64,000 nt of DNA from assembly GCF_000721705.1 (NCBI RefSeq), contig NZ_JOJL01000007.1:372001-436000 (forward strand), read 5' to 3'. Below the pieces are notes generated by a model, which saw only the letters and a list, made by a program, of their open reading frames with translations, had not been told where the DNA came from and did no database searches. This DNA is from Actinoplanes subtropicus. Lineage in GTDB: Bacteria; Actinomycetota; Actinomycetes; Mycobacteriales; Micromonosporaceae. How positions within the stretch are numbered: the first letter of the stretch is position 1; every line of letters starts with the position of its first letter. Made by a program: the position numbers and the translations under genes. Below, piece after piece: positions 15,070 to 23,929 of the stretch.

Positions 15070-16074
15070 ATGATCAACAACGTCCAGAGGCCCGCACTGT
15101 CCCGGCGCAAGCTGCTGACCGGCGCCGCCGCCGGTGGCGCTGCGGTAGCCACCTCGATGATCCTGCCCCGCACCGCGGCGTACGCCGAAACACCGACGCA
15201 GGTGCCGGGCGTACCGACGGTGGTGGACACCTCGCACGCCGCACCCGAAGTCGCGCGTCTGTTCGGGTCATACTTCCGGGACAAGAGCGCGGCCGACGTC
15301 GAGGCGACGATGGCGCACTTCGCGAAGTCGCCGTGCACCTACATCGACGCCATCCTCGGCTGGCCGTCCTACACCTGGCAAAGCGTGCACGACGTGTTCG
15401 CCCAGTACATGCCGACCTGGCCGGCCGGGGCGAAGTCCTACCCGACCCGGATCATCGGAGATTCCACCAGCGCGGTGGTCTTCTTCACCAACACCCCGGG
15501 GCTGTTCGGCCCGTCTGAGCTGCGCACCATCGGCGTCGTCAACTTCCAGTACGGCAAGATCGCGCGCTGGGTCGACTACTGGGACGGCCGGCACTACGGG
15601 ATCGCCAATCTCGACGCGGTGAAGCTACCGGACGACCAGTTCCCACCGGACTTCAAGGAATCCACCGTCGGCGAAACCGCCGCACCGCGCCTGAAGCGCG
15701 TCGTCGCCGAGCTGGCCGCGGCGCTACGCGCCGGCGATGCCGCGCACGCCGCGGCGCTGTTCGCACCGGACGCTTCCCTCACCGACCTGGTCTCCCACGT
15801 CCAGGTCGTCGGACCGCGCAGCATCGCCTCGTTCCTCGGCAACGCCGGCAGTCAGCTTCCGTTCGCCGGACCTAGCACCGCCGTGCGGCACGTGGTCGGC
15901 AGCATCGCCGGCGGCGGCTACGAATGGACCGCCACCGGACAGGTACCTCGCGGCGTCAACGCGATCGAGCTGGACCCGTGGGGAAAGATCACCAACCTCA
16001 TGTCGTTCTGGGACGGCGCCCGGGCCAGCGACGATCGGCTCCTGCACATCGCCGCCGCGGCCCTCGAACACTGA
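15070..16074 (+). CDS. Tat-exported protein with two SnoaL-like domains
   Basis: A 334-residue protein. The N-terminus SRRKLLTGAAAGGAAVAT followed by AYA is a twin-arginine signal peptide with signal-peptidase site near residue 38. The mature part holds two NTF2/SnoaL-like cone folds, about residues 55-190 and 205-330, both with the pattern of helices then MAHF/ALFAPDASLTDL and a closing beta sheet. AGGAGG precedes the ATG. Duplicated SnoaL folds on the cell surface could bind or isomerise a hydrophobic ligand; no partner is adjacent. Confidence 0.8.
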   Translation: MINNVQRPALSRRKLLTGAAAGGAAVATSMILPRTAAYAETPTQVPGVPTVVDTSHAAPEVARLFGSYFRDKSAADVEATMAHFAKSPCTYIDAILGWPSYTWQSVHDVFAQYMPTWPAGAKSYPTRIIGDSTSAVVFFTNTPGLFGPSELRTIGVVNFQYGKIARWVDYWDGRHYGIANLDAVKLPDDQFPPDFKESTVGETAAPRLKRVVAELAAALRAGDAAHAAALFAPDASLTDLVSHVQVVGPRSIASFLGNAGSQLPFAGPSTAVRHVVGSIAGGGYEWTATGQVPRGVNAIELDPWGKITNLMSFWDGARASDDRLLHIAAAALEH

Positions 16075-16613
16075 GAACGCCCCGGCCGGCACATCCCGCG
16101 ACCGCGAGAAGCCGCGCACCCACCGGCCGACGTGCCAGGCGGTTCGACCGCCCGGCACCAAGCCTTCCGTAGGCATCGGGCGTCGGTGTGGTGCGGCAGG
16201 TCGAGGGGCGTGAGGTAGCGCGCGTAGGCCCAGTTCGGCACGGTCGGCGCGTCGGTGTCGAGGATGCACGGGAGCTTCTTCGCGGTCGCCGCGGCGACGA
16301 CGGATTCGCAGCCACCACCACCGCCGAGATTCCGCACGATCCCGACGAACGCTGGCGCTCGCGAGACCGAAAAGGTCACCTGAGCGTGGGTCATATCTAG
16401 CTGGGGGCCGAAATGCCAGAACCCGGGTAAACCTGTGGGGCGCTCGCGGTCGAGGCCTCAGAACTTCACGCGAGGCCGGTGGGGCGCTCGCGGCCGAGCC
16501 TCGGGCTCCCACGTAAGGGTTGGTGAAGGCGATCGCGAGCATCCCGCTCGACGGCGCGGCGGCCGTTGAGGTGGTGGTGGCGTGGCGGTTTGGCGGAAGT
16601 CTTGTGTTGGGCG
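16075..16613. other. Gene-free stretch with degraded repeats
   Basis: No convincing gene. A minus-strand stretch around 16210-16394 reads sensibly for about 60 codons (for example KKLPCILDTDAPTVPNWAYA) but was not matched to a family. GTGGGGCGCTCGCGG[T/C]CGAG occurs at 16435-16454 and 16479-16498, and CTGGGGGCCGA and CCCACGTAAG echo the 86-bp repeat at 1448. Confidence 0.5.
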
Positions 16614-17183
16614 TCAAGGCTGGTCGTCGACGAGCGCGATGGCGCGCGTTTCCGGAACTCCTAGCATCAGCAGGCTTGTGATCGTCGCTGCCCGGGCGCC
16701 GTGGATCCCGTCCGGCAGGTGCTTGTCCGCGATCGCGAATACGGCGCCGTAGGCGGTTTGGCTGAGAATATCCGCCGGCAGGTGCCGCGCGAAGGTTCCG
16801 GTTTCCTGGCCGAGTTTCACGAGGTCGGCGAGGAGTTCGTCGACGGGCCCGAGCAGGCCGTGGATCACCTCACCGTACTCGCCGCGGCGCAGTGCCAGCA
16901 GGACTCGGTAGCGGTGCGCCACCGGCCAGACGCGGGCGATGAATTCGGCCCACTTCGCGTCTGCCCCCGCGTCGTGGTGGTTGACATCGGTGAGCAGGGC
17001 TGTCATCTCGGTGACGGCTCGTTCCGTCAGTGCTCGAACCAGTTCGAGCCGCGAGGGGAAGTGGCCGTAGACGGTGCGACGGACGACGCCGGCAGCGGAG
17101 GCGATGTCACCCATGCCGGCGTCGGGTCGCTCACCCAGCACGTCGAGGGCGACGTCGAGGATGCGATCGCGTGTTTCCTTCAT
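16614..17183 (-). CDS. TetR-family transcriptional regulator
   Basis: A 189-residue regulator; helix-turn-helix in the segment GDIASAAGVVRRTVYGHFPSRLELV, residues about 25-49. Start is uncertain: ATG 17183 (MKETRDRIL) gives the usual N-terminal length, while an upstream ATG at 17231 would lie inside the operator. It is divergent from the epoxide hydrolase gene at 17310, and the two operator palindromes between them make it the likely repressor of both. Confidence 0.88.
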   Translation of the reverse strand: MKETRDRILDVALDVLGERPDAGMGDIASAAGVVRRTVYGHFPSRLELVRALTERAVTEMTALLTDVNHHDAGADAKWAEFIARVWPVAHRYRVLLALRRGEYGEVIHGLLGPVDELLADLVKLGQETGTFARHLPADILSQTAYGAVFAIADKHLPDGIHGARAATITSLLMLGVPETRAIALVDDQP

Positions 17184-17224
17184 CGCGCGGGCACGGGCGG
17201 ACTCGGCGAGCACGACACCATGTT

Positions 17225-17267
17225 TGCACATCTGTGTGCAGCGAAGTAGGTTGCACACAGATGTGCA
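17225..17267. promoter_or_regulatory. Two TetR-type operators, TGCACA-N4-TGTGCA
   Basis: TGCACATCTGTGTGCA (17225-17240) and TGCACACAGATGTGCA (17252-17267) are each palindromic and are also exact reverse complements of one another; the whole forms a 17-bp inverted repeat (17224-17240 with 17252-17268) around 11 bases. Lies between divergent TetR and epoxide hydrolase genes. Confidence 0.82.
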
Positions 17268-17309
17268 ACGGAGCCTGAGCCGTGCTTCCCAGCTGAGGAG
17301 AACAAGGCC

Positions 17310-18473
17310 ATGATCGCACCGACGCCGCCGGCCTCGGCCCTCGTACGCCCGTTCACCGTCTCGGTCCCGGACCGGGAGATCGACGACCTGAAGCAGCGCC
17401 TGGCCAGAACCCGATGGCCGGATCCGGAGACTGTGGGTGACTGGTCGCAGGGCGTGCGCCTGGAGAACGCCAGGTCTCTGGTCGACTACTGGCAGCGCGG
17501 CTATGACTGGCGGCGATTCGAGTCCGAGCTCAATGGTCTTCCCCAGTTCCTGACCGAGATCGACGGGCTGGACATCCACTTCATCCACGTCCGGTCCACG
17601 AACCCGAACGCGATGCCGCTGATCCTCACGCACGGATGGCCAGGCTCGATCGTCGAATTTCTCAAGCTGATCGGCCCACTGACCGATCCGGTCTCGTTCG
17701 GTGGGGACGTCGCCGATTCCTTCGACGTCGTCGTCCCGTCGCTGCCCGGGTTCGGGTTCTCCCAGAAGCCCAGACAGACCGGGTGGACCGTGTCGCGCAT
17801 CGCGGGCGCGTGGGTGGAGCTGATGAAGCGTCTCGGCTACTCGAGGTGGGCCGCTCAGGGCGGTGATTGGGGTGCTGTGGTCACCACCGCTCTCGGAGCC
17901 ATGCGGCCGGAGGGACTTCTCGGCATACATCTCAACACCCAATACGCCTTTCCCGCACAAATACCCGACATCCTCTCGCCCGAACAGCGCGCCGCCGTGG
18001 AGAGCCTCGCCCTCTACACCGGCGACCTCGGTGGCGCGAACCACCTTCAAGGCACGAAGCCGGAGACTGTCGGAATCGGCTTGGCGGATTCTCCGGCCGG
18101 TCAGGCGGCCTGGATCTACGACAAATTCCAGTCGAAGACCGACAACCAGGGGCTCGCCGAGGACGCCCTCAGCGTCGACGACATGCTCGACGCGATATCC
18201 CTCTACTGGTTCACCAACAGCGCGGCGTCGTCCGCCCGCATCTACTGGGAGAACCGATCGAGCACTTTCGCCGGCCCGAAGCTGTCGATCCCGGTCGCGG
18301 TCACCGTCTTCCCGAAGGACATCCCGCGCCTGCCACGAAGCTGGATCGAGGACACCTACGGCAACCTGATCCACTACGGCGAGGCGGCCAAGGGCGGCCA
18401 CTTCGCAGCCCTCGAACAGCCCGCGATCCTGGTCGAGGAAATCCGCACCGGTCTGCGCTCCCTCCGTTCCTGA
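17310..18473 (+). CDS. Epoxide hydrolase with EHN domain
   Basis: A 387-residue protein with the N-terminal epoxide-hydrolase domain (FTVSVPDREIDDLKQRLARTRWPD, residues about 15-120) and an alpha/beta-hydrolase core: oxyanion HGWPGS, GFGFSQKP, and nucleophile elbow GGDWGAVV with Asp as nucleophile; the acid-base His is in KGGHFAALEQP. Related to juvenile-hormone and microsomal-type epoxide hydrolases. The ATG has GAGGAGAAC-type upstream sequence and lies 43 bp from a paired TetR operator, so expression is probably induced by an epoxide or related ligand. Confidence 0.92.
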   Translation: MIAPTPPASALVRPFTVSVPDREIDDLKQRLARTRWPDPETVGDWSQGVRLENARSLVDYWQRGYDWRRFESELNGLPQFLTEIDGLDIHFIHVRSTNPNAMPLILTHGWPGSIVEFLKLIGPLTDPVSFGGDVADSFDVVVPSLPGFGFSQKPRQTGWTVSRIAGAWVELMKRLGYSRWAAQGGDWGAVVTTALGAMRPEGLLGIHLNTQYAFPAQIPDILSPEQRAAVESLALYTGDLGGANHLQGTKPETVGIGLADSPAGQAAWIYDKFQSKTDNQGLAEDALSVDDMLDAISLYWFTNSAASSARIYWENRSSTFAGPKLSIPVAVTVFPKDIPRLPRSWIEDTYGNLIHYGEAAKGGHFAALEQPAILVEEIRTGLRSLRS

Positions 18474-18729
18474 CGCCGCCCTCCTTGCTCATGATGGCCG
18501 GCCACCCGAAGGCCGACGTGCACGTGCCACAGCTCGGCCTCCGGCTGGCCGGCCTGCTCGGAGACGCGGTCATGGCGCCGCTCAGCGAAGCGCTTTCTCC
18601 GCAACAGGGGAGCGCCACCACCGACCCGCGGCCGCGTGAGCTGCGACGACAAAAACCAGAACAAAAAGTCGCCGATCCCGTACGGCGTCCTGTCTGACCA
18701 GCGGAGGAGCCGTGAGGTGGGAGAGAGTC

Positions 18730-18748
18730 CGGCCGGAGGATCCGGCCG
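18730..18748 (-). terminator. Hairpin downstream of 18757 gene
   Basis: CGGCCGGA (18730-18737) pairs with TCCGGCCG (18741-18748) around GGA. It lies nine bases beyond the stop of the minus-strand gene. No T-run follows, so termination efficiency is uncertain. Confidence 0.5.
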
Positions 18749-18756
18749 TTCTCCCG

Positions 18757-19164
18757 TTAGGCGGCGTCGAGGGCCTGGGTGATCTGGCGGATCATCTCCG
18801 CCACGGTGGGGCCGGGCTCGCCCTTGTGGGCGCGGGCGGCCGCTTCGGCGGCGACGAGGACGGCGCTGCGGAATTTGTCGGCCTCCGCCGGGTCCTGCTT
18901 GGTGAGCAGGATCATGGATGCCGTCAGGGCCGGCAGCACGTGGTCGGCGATCGCCGCCACGGACTTGCCGTCCAGGCTCGTCACCTTGGACTTCTCGGCG
19001 AGTACGTGTCCGAGTGGGCCGGTCGCGGAGGTCAGGGCGATAGAGCCGGCGGTGGCGGCCTTGTGCGGCGAGCCGGCTGCGTCCGCGGCGGCGAGTAACG
19101 TGACGGCGCCGTATGCGGCGGTACGTAGGGTGAGCTTGTCCTGGTCGGTGAGGGCGAGGGACAT
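18757..19164 (-). CDS. Hypothetical protein, all-alpha
   Basis: A 135-residue Ala-rich protein with no signal peptide and several amphipathic or weakly hydrophobic helices (TLRTAAYGAVTLLAAADAAG; IADHVLPALTASMILL). Codon bias and an AGGAGC ribosome site ahead of ATG 19164 support a real gene. I do not recognise the family. It lies 53 bp downstream of a serine hydrolase on the same strand... reading order is this gene after that hydrolase is not the case: transcription runs from 20447 to 19218 and then into this gene, so the two may share a message. Confidence 0.65.
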   Translation of the reverse strand: MSLALTDQDKLTLRTAAYGAVTLLAAADAAGSPHKAATAGSIALTSATGPLGHVLAEKSKVTSLDGKSVAAIADHVLPALTASMILLTKQDPAEADKFRSAVLVAAEAAARAHKGEPGPTVAEMIRQITQALDAA

Positions 19165-19217
19165 GGTGGTGTGCTCCTTGTTTACCGGAGGGGATGGGGA
19201 ATGCGCCCGGGCTGGTG

Positions 19218-20447
19218 TCAGTTGTCGATTGCCTGGTAGAGCGCGGTCCAGAAGTCATGGAAGACGTGTGCTGAGTTCGGCGCGGACGTGCCGACCTGGG
19301 TGAGCAGGATGCCCACGACGTCGTTGTGCGGGTCGGCGTAGGTGGAGGCGCCGCTGCCGCCGTCCCAGCCGAACTGGCCGATCGGGGCGTAGTCGCCTCG
19401 GTAGGTGCGTACCGCCATCCCGAAACCCCAGCCGCCGTGCTGGCCCTGGCCGAACGAGATGTGGACGTTGTCCCGGGCCAGCGCGGTTCGCGCGGCGTTC
19501 TGCTCGGGGGTCAGCCGGTTGGTGGTCATCAACTCGACCGCGGGCCGGGACAGGATCCGCTCGCCGCCGTGCGTGCCGCGGTTGAGCAGCATCCGGAAGT
19601 AGGCGTGGTAGTCGTCGACGGTGGAGACCAGGCCGCCGCCGCCTCCCGGGAACGCCGGCGGTTGGCTCCACCGTCCCCCGGCCGGCTCGTCCCACACGTG
19701 GAATTCGCCGGTCTGCGGGTCGGGGGCGTACAGCGGGGGAAGCCGGTCGATCTTGTCGGCGGATACGTGGAAGCCGGTGTCTTTCATGCCCAGCGGGTCG
19801 AAGATGCGTTCCCGGAGGAAGGTCTCGAACGGCTGGCCGGTCACCCTGGCGACGAGCACGCCGAGCAGGTCGCTGCTGATCTGGTACTGCCACCGCTCGC
19901 CGGGCTGGTGCATCAGCGGCAGCTCGCCCAGACGACGCATCCACTCGTCCGGCTCTGGCATCGGCTCGGGCAGGTTCGGCGTCAGCCCTCGCTCGAACAG
20001 CGCGCTCATGATGGGCGTACCCAGCACAGTCAGGTCCATGCCGAGCCCGAAGGTGGAGGTCAGCACGTCCCGCACGGTGATGGGCCGCCGCGCGGGCACC
20101 GTGTCGCTCAGCGGCCCGTCGATCCGGGTCAGCACTCGCCGATCGGCCAGTTCCGGCAACCACGGCTCGACCAGGTCGTCCAGCCGCAGTCGGCACTCGT
20201 CGAGCAGGACCATCGCCGCCGCGACCGAGACCGGTTTGGAGGTCGACGCCATCCGGAACATCGTGTCTCGGCGCATCGGCGGCCCACCGCCATGGGCCAT
20301 CGTCCCCATCGCCTCGACGTACGTCTCATCACCCCGGCTGAGCAGAGTGACCAGCCCGGGAATCCTTCCGGACTCGACATGCCGCCCCAGGACGTCACGC
20401 AGGGTGGACAGCCCCGACTTGGAAAGGCCGCCATTGCTGGATTGCAT
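19218..20447 (-). CDS. Serine hydrolase, beta-lactamase/class C-like
   Basis: A 409-residue penicillin-binding-protein-like hydrolase. Catalytic SxxK is S68-T-S-K71 in FRMASTSKPVSV; the second motif is in WQYQISSDLLG; the third region HGGWGFGMAV and FGWDGGSGAS complete the site. No signal peptide is seen, so a cytoplasmic esterase/peptidase related to EstB is more likely than a secreted beta-lactamase. AAGGAG precedes ATG 20447. A relative of the same subfamily is encoded at 42810-43988. Confidence 0.88.
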   Translation of the reverse strand: MQSSNGGLSKSGLSTLRDVLGRHVESGRIPGLVTLLSRGDETYVEAMGTMAHGGGPPMRRDTMFRMASTSKPVSVAAAMVLLDECRLRLDDLVEPWLPELADRRVLTRIDGPLSDTVPARRPITVRDVLTSTFGLGMDLTVLGTPIMSALFERGLTPNLPEPMPEPDEWMRRLGELPLMHQPGERWQYQISSDLLGVLVARVTGQPFETFLRERIFDPLGMKDTGFHVSADKIDRLPPLYAPDPQTGEFHVWDEPAGGRWSQPPAFPGGGGGLVSTVDDYHAYFRMLLNRGTHGGERILSRPAVELMTTNRLTPEQNAARTALARDNVHISFGQGQHGGWGFGMAVRTYRGDYAPIGQFGWDGGSGASTYADPHNDVVGILLTQVGTSAPNSAHVFHDFWTALYQAIDN

Positions 20448-20629
20448 CTCATCTCCTTGCATACAGTGTTCGTTGGGTGAGATCTGCCCTCGCCGCTCAT
20501 GGCTTCCCTGAGCGGCGCCTCGGGGCGGGTCGCGGCTTTTCACGGCGTCGCCGGTGATCTGCGATGACAATTCATGACAAACCTCTCGTCAGCCGCGCGC
20601 GTTGGCTCCGCGTACGGCGTAGGTCGGAA

Positions 20630-21436
20630 TTACGGAAGGGTGAGTTCGTAGAGGCGAGTTCGCCGGAGGGGGCGGAAGCCGAGGTACTCGCGTTCGGCGA
20701 GCATGGCGAGGTCGTTCTCGGCGGTGTCGGTTTCGATTTCGTTGACCTCTGGGTGGATCTCACGCAGTCGCTGGATCAGGGCGGCGTTGACCCAGCGGCC
20801 CAACGGCCGTCCGCGATGCTCGGCGAACACGGCCGGTCCGTACTGGCGGGCGCGCCGCGGGGACGGGGCGCCGACGACCGCCACGACGTATGCGGCCAGG
20901 TCACCGTCCGTCTCCGCAGCGGTCAGCACGGCGCTGCCGGGACGGCTCGGGTCGCGGAGCAACTCCCCGGCCCGGGGTGCGCCGACCGGGTCGCCCGTCC
21001 AGTGGACCAGGCGGTAGCCGGGGTGCTCGACGTCGACCAGCTCTCCCAGCCAGGCACCGTGAACATCGCCGTAGGTCAGTAGGTCATGGCGGCTGGACCG
21101 GATGCGCCGGAAGCCGTTCCGCAGGCTGAAGGCCTCCCCCGGCGAGCCCGTGATCACGTCGATGACCAGGCTGGGCACGACGGCCTGTTCCCGGACGGCG
21201 GCCAGGAGCCGGGAACCGATCCCGCGACGCCGCCACGCGGGCTCCACGTACAGGGAAAGGTCGGCGGCGCCAGGCCTCGGCGCCGGGGCCCCGGGCAGCA
21301 GGAAGCCACGCCTGAACAGGATGATCGGCCGCATGGTGGCCACCCCGGCCACGGAGCCGCGCCGCGCCAGAGCCTGCCATCGCGAGACCCCGGTGTGGCC
21401 CGACACCGCGACGATGTCGATCAAGGCTTCGCTCAT
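20630..21436 (-). CDS. GNAT-family acetyltransferase, two GNAT folds
   Basis: About 268 residues. The acetyl-CoA pyrophosphate loop is EPAWRRRGIGSRLL near residue 90; a second, weaker GNAT-like half follows with FAEHRGRPLGRWVNAALI near residue 215, so the protein is a tandem-GNAT, like mycothiol synthase and other actinobacterial relatives. Substrate unknown. ATG 21436 is chosen; a GTG three codons upstream is possible. Transcribed alone, between the serine hydrolase and a divergent LysR gene. Confidence 0.85.
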   Translation of the reverse strand: MSEALIDIVAVSGHTGVSRWQALARRGSVAGVATMRPIILFRRGFLLPGAPAPRPGAADLSLYVEPAWRRRGIGSRLLAAVREQAVVPSLVIDVITGSPGEAFSLRNGFRRIRSSRHDLLTYGDVHGAWLGELVDVEHPGYRLVHWTGDPVGAPRAGELLRDPSRPGSAVLTAAETDGDLAAYVVAVVGAPSPRRARQYGPAVFAEHRGRPLGRWVNAALIQRLREIHPEVNEIETDTAENDLAMLAEREYLGFRPLRRTRLYELTLP

Positions 21437-21617
21437 GGCACTCACGATCCACCGGGCTGCCCGAATGGATCAATGCGAAAGATCGAACCGCGGGATTAGC
21501 CACCGGTTATCGTTCGACGCCGTGCACGCCCGCACGGGGGTCCATCCGTAAACTTCTCCACTGCGCGGCCGAGTCACGGGATTCGGACGAGCCGCGACCG
21601 GAGGGAGACACGGCCTG

Positions 21618-22535
21618 GTGGAGCTGCGCGACATCGAGATCTTCCTGACGCTGGCCCAGGAGCTCCATTTCGGGCGTACGGCCGAACGGCTCCGGGTGTC
21701 CCAGGCGCGGGTCAGTCAGTCGATCAAGCAGCAGGAGCGCCGGATCGGTGGCGCCCTGTTCGAACGGACCAGCCGCAACGTGCGGCTCACCCCGCTCGGC
21801 GCGCGGCTACGCGACCGGCTCGAGGCAGGCTATGGCGAGATCATGGCAGGCATCGATGAGGCCGCCGCCACCGCGCGCGGACATAGCGGCACCCTGGCCA
21901 TCGGCACCTACGACATCCACCACCAGAAAATTACGGCCGTCCTCGATCTGTTCCGGCAGCGGTATCCGCAATGTGAGCTGCGCATGCGTGAGGTACCTCC
22001 GGCCGACCCGTTCGGCGGGCTGCGCGACGGGCGGATAGACGTCGCGGTGCTCTGGCTACCCGTCCGCGAGCCGGACCTCGCCGTCGGACCCGAGCTGTAC
22101 ACCGAGCCGCTGGTGCTGGCCGTCGCCCCCGGCCATCCACTGGCCGGCCGGGACCAGGTCGCGATGGAGGATCTCGGCGATCATCCAGTGCCGTGGCTGG
22201 AAGGGCCCATTCCGGACTACATGTGGGAGATGCACACCCCGTCGGTGACACCGTCCGGGCGGCCCATCCAGCGCGGAGTCTCCGTAGCCACCCTCGAGGA
22301 GGGCCTCACAGCCATCGCCACCGGCGCCTTCATCTCCCCCGTCGGGTCGTATTCGGCCGCCACCCGGCTGCGCCATGACATCACCTTCCTGCCGATCACC
22401 GACGGACCGATCCTGCGATACGCGCCCGTATGGCGCACCGCCAATGGAACTCCGCTGGTTCGCGCCTTCATCCAGGTCGCCGAGGGTCAGACCGTCCGCG
22501 AGAGTCTCGGCGCACTAGACGACTGGTCTACTTGA
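21618..22535 (+). CDS. LysR-family transcriptional regulator
   Basis: A 305-residue LTTR: N-terminal winged helix MELRDIEIFLTLAQELHFGRTAERLRVSQARVSQSIK, then a two-lobed periplasmic-binding-protein-like effector domain from about residue 90. GTG start with GGAGGG upstream. Its stop lies 17 bp before the TetR gene, and the TetR-type palindrome at 22516-22530 is inside its last codons. Target genes are not evident; the decayed transporter fragment at 23930 may once have been one. Confidence 0.9.
   Translation: MELRDIEIFLTLAQELHFGRTAERLRVSQARVSQSIKQQERRIGGALFERTSRNVRLTPLGARLRDRLEAGYGEIMAGIDEAAATARGHSGTLAIGTYDIHHQKITAVLDLFRQRYPQCELRMREVPPADPFGGLRDGRIDVAVLWLPVREPDLAVGPELYTEPLVLAVAPGHPLAGRDQVAMEDLGDHPVPWLEGPIPDYMWEMHTPSVTPSGRPIQRGVSVATLEEGLTAIATGAFISPVGSYSAATRLRHDITFLPITDGPILRYAPVWRTANGTPLVRAFIQVAEGQTVRESLGALDDWST
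22516..22530. promoter_or_regulatory. NemR-like operator upstream of TetR gene
   Basis: TAGAC-GACTG-GTCTA is a 5-5-5 palindrome ending 21 bp before the TetR GTG start. The right part GACTGGTCTACT is repeated exactly at 23203-23214, before the target gene. E. coli NemR recognises a TAGACC-N4/5-GTCTA type box. Confidence 0.7.
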
Positions 22536-22551
22536 GCGCTAGGTTGGGTGC

Positions 22552-23145
22552 GTGCCGAGCACTACACGCACTACGGATACCCGTCAGGTCATGATTGACA
22601 GCGCTCAGCGGATCATGGCGCGCAAGGGGTACTCGGCTGTGGGTATCAACGAGGTGCTTGCGGATGCGGGGGTGCCGAAGGGGTCGTTCTATCACTACTT
22701 CGCTTCGAAGGATGCCTTCGGGGAGGCCTTGCTGCGGAGCTACTTCGAGGACTATCTGGCGGAGATGGACGGCATTCTCGGCAGTTCCGGGCAGTCGGCC
22801 GGCGAGCGGCTGATGGCCTACTGGGAGCAGTGGCGTCAGACGCAGAGCCTCGAGGAGTGCCAGGGCAAGTGCCTGGCGGTGAAGCTCGGCGCCGAGGTGT
22901 CGGACCTGTCCGAGGCGATGCGCCTAGCCCTGAAGGAGGGGACGGACGCCGTCGTCGACCGCATCGAGCGGACGATCGCCGGCGGGCTGGAGGATGGGTC
23001 TCTCTCGATCGACGGGGAGCCCCGTGCGGTCGCGCAGGCCCTGTATGACATGTGGCTCGGCGCCAGCGTGATGGCCAAGATTCATCGCAGCCTGGGGCCG
23101 CTCGACACCGTCACCGCAATGACTCGCGGGATTCTGCACCTGTAA
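22552..23145 (+). CDS. TetR-family regulator, NemR/AcuR-like
   Basis: A 197-residue regulator; helix-turn-helix in GINEVLADAGVPKGSFYHYFASKDAFGEALL (residues about 30-60), C-terminal domain of the TetR_C_6/NemR type. A cysteine pair in EECQGKCLAVKLGAEVSDLSEAMR near residue 105 corresponds to the region where NemR senses electrophiles. GTG start. Operators of the same sequence before itself and before the DJ-1/PfpI gene indicate a small reactive-electrophile response unit. Confidence 0.88.
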   Translation: MPSTTRTTDTRQVMIDSAQRIMARKGYSAVGINEVLADAGVPKGSFYHYFASKDAFGEALLRSYFEDYLAEMDGILGSSGQSAGERLMAYWEQWRQTQSLEECQGKCLAVKLGAEVSDLSEAMRLALKEGTDAVVDRIERTIAGGLEDGSLSIDGEPRAVAQALYDMWLGASVMAKIHRSLGPLDTVTAMTRGILHL

Positions 23146-23192
23146 GCGGGCCCGCATTCCATGGCCGATCCCGGTTGTGGAGGCACCTTCCG

Positions 23193-23214
23193 TCTACTAG
23201 TAGACTGGTCTACT
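23193..23214. promoter_or_regulatory. NemR-like double palindrome upstream of PfpI gene
   Basis: GTCTACTAGTAGAC (23193-23206) and AGTAGAC-TG-GTCTACT (23199-23214) are overlapping perfect palindromes; the second shares GACTGGTCTACT with the site at 22516-22530. They end 16 bp before the ATG of the DJ-1/PfpI gene. Confidence 0.78.
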
Positions 23215-23230
23215 GAGTTAGGAGTACGTC

Positions 23231-23917
23231 ATGAAGGTACTGATCGTTCTCACCTCGCACGACGAGCTGGGGAACACCGGCCTCAAGACCGGGTTCTGGC
23301 TGGAGGAGCTGGCGGCGCCGTACTACCGCTTCAAGGAGGCCGGGTGGGAGATCACCCTCGCCTCGCCGAAGGGTGGGCAGCCGCCGCTGGACCCCAAGAG
23401 CAACGAGCCCGGTTTCCAGACCGACGACACCCGGCGCTTCGAGGCCGACGCGGAAGCGACCGAGGCGCTGGCGCACACGGTACGCCTCGACTCGGTCTCG
23501 GCCGGCGACTTCGACACGGTCTTCTACCCGGGCGGGCACGGACCGCTGTGGGACCTCGCCGAGGATGCGGTCTCCGCGCGGCTGATCGAGACCACGCTGC
23601 GCTCGGGCAAGCCGGTGGGACTGGTGTGCCACGCGCCCGGCGCCTTGCGGCACACCGTGAACGAGGACGGCACGCCGCTGGTCGCGGGCCGCAGGGTCAC
23701 CGGATTCGCCAACTCCGAGGAGGCGGCCGTCCAGTTGACCGACGTCGTCCCGTTCCTGGTCGAGGACGAGCTCACCAAGCTCGGCGGTCGCTACTCCAAG
23801 ACCGATGACTGGCAGCCGTACGTCCTCCAGGACGGTCTGCTGATCACGGGGCAGAACCCCGCCTCCTCGGCCCCCGCGGCCGACGCCCTGATCGAGCTGG
23901 TCACCAAGGCCGCCTGA
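23231..23917 (+). CDS. DJ-1/PfpI-family protein (class I glutamine amidotransferase-like)
   Basis: A 228-residue DJ-1/PfpI protein. The nucleophile elbow is GLVCHAPGAL (Cys near residue 133) and the conserved acidic residue is in GFWLEELAAPYYRF. It resembles Hsp31-type chaperones and glutathione-independent glyoxalase III. Directly behind a NemR-like operator and 86 bp after the regulator, with TAGGAG before the ATG. Likely removes methylglyoxal or repairs carbonyl damage when electrophiles are sensed (inference from family and context). Confidence 0.9.
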   Translation: MKVLIVLTSHDELGNTGLKTGFWLEELAAPYYRFKEAGWEITLASPKGGQPPLDPKSNEPGFQTDDTRRFEADAEATEALAHTVRLDSVSAGDFDTVFYPGGHGPLWDLAEDAVSARLIETTLRSGKPVGLVCHAPGALRHTVNEDGTPLVAGRRVTGFANSEEAAVQLTDVVPFLVEDELTKLGGRYSKTDDWQPYVLQDGLLITGQNPASSAPAADALIELVTKAA

Positions 23918-23929
23918 GCAACGCGACCC

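Noticed and set aside
19218..20447. Antibiotic-resistance beta-lactamase
   Set aside because: No signal peptide and the motif pattern fits cytosolic EstB-like hydrolases; resistance cannot be inferred.
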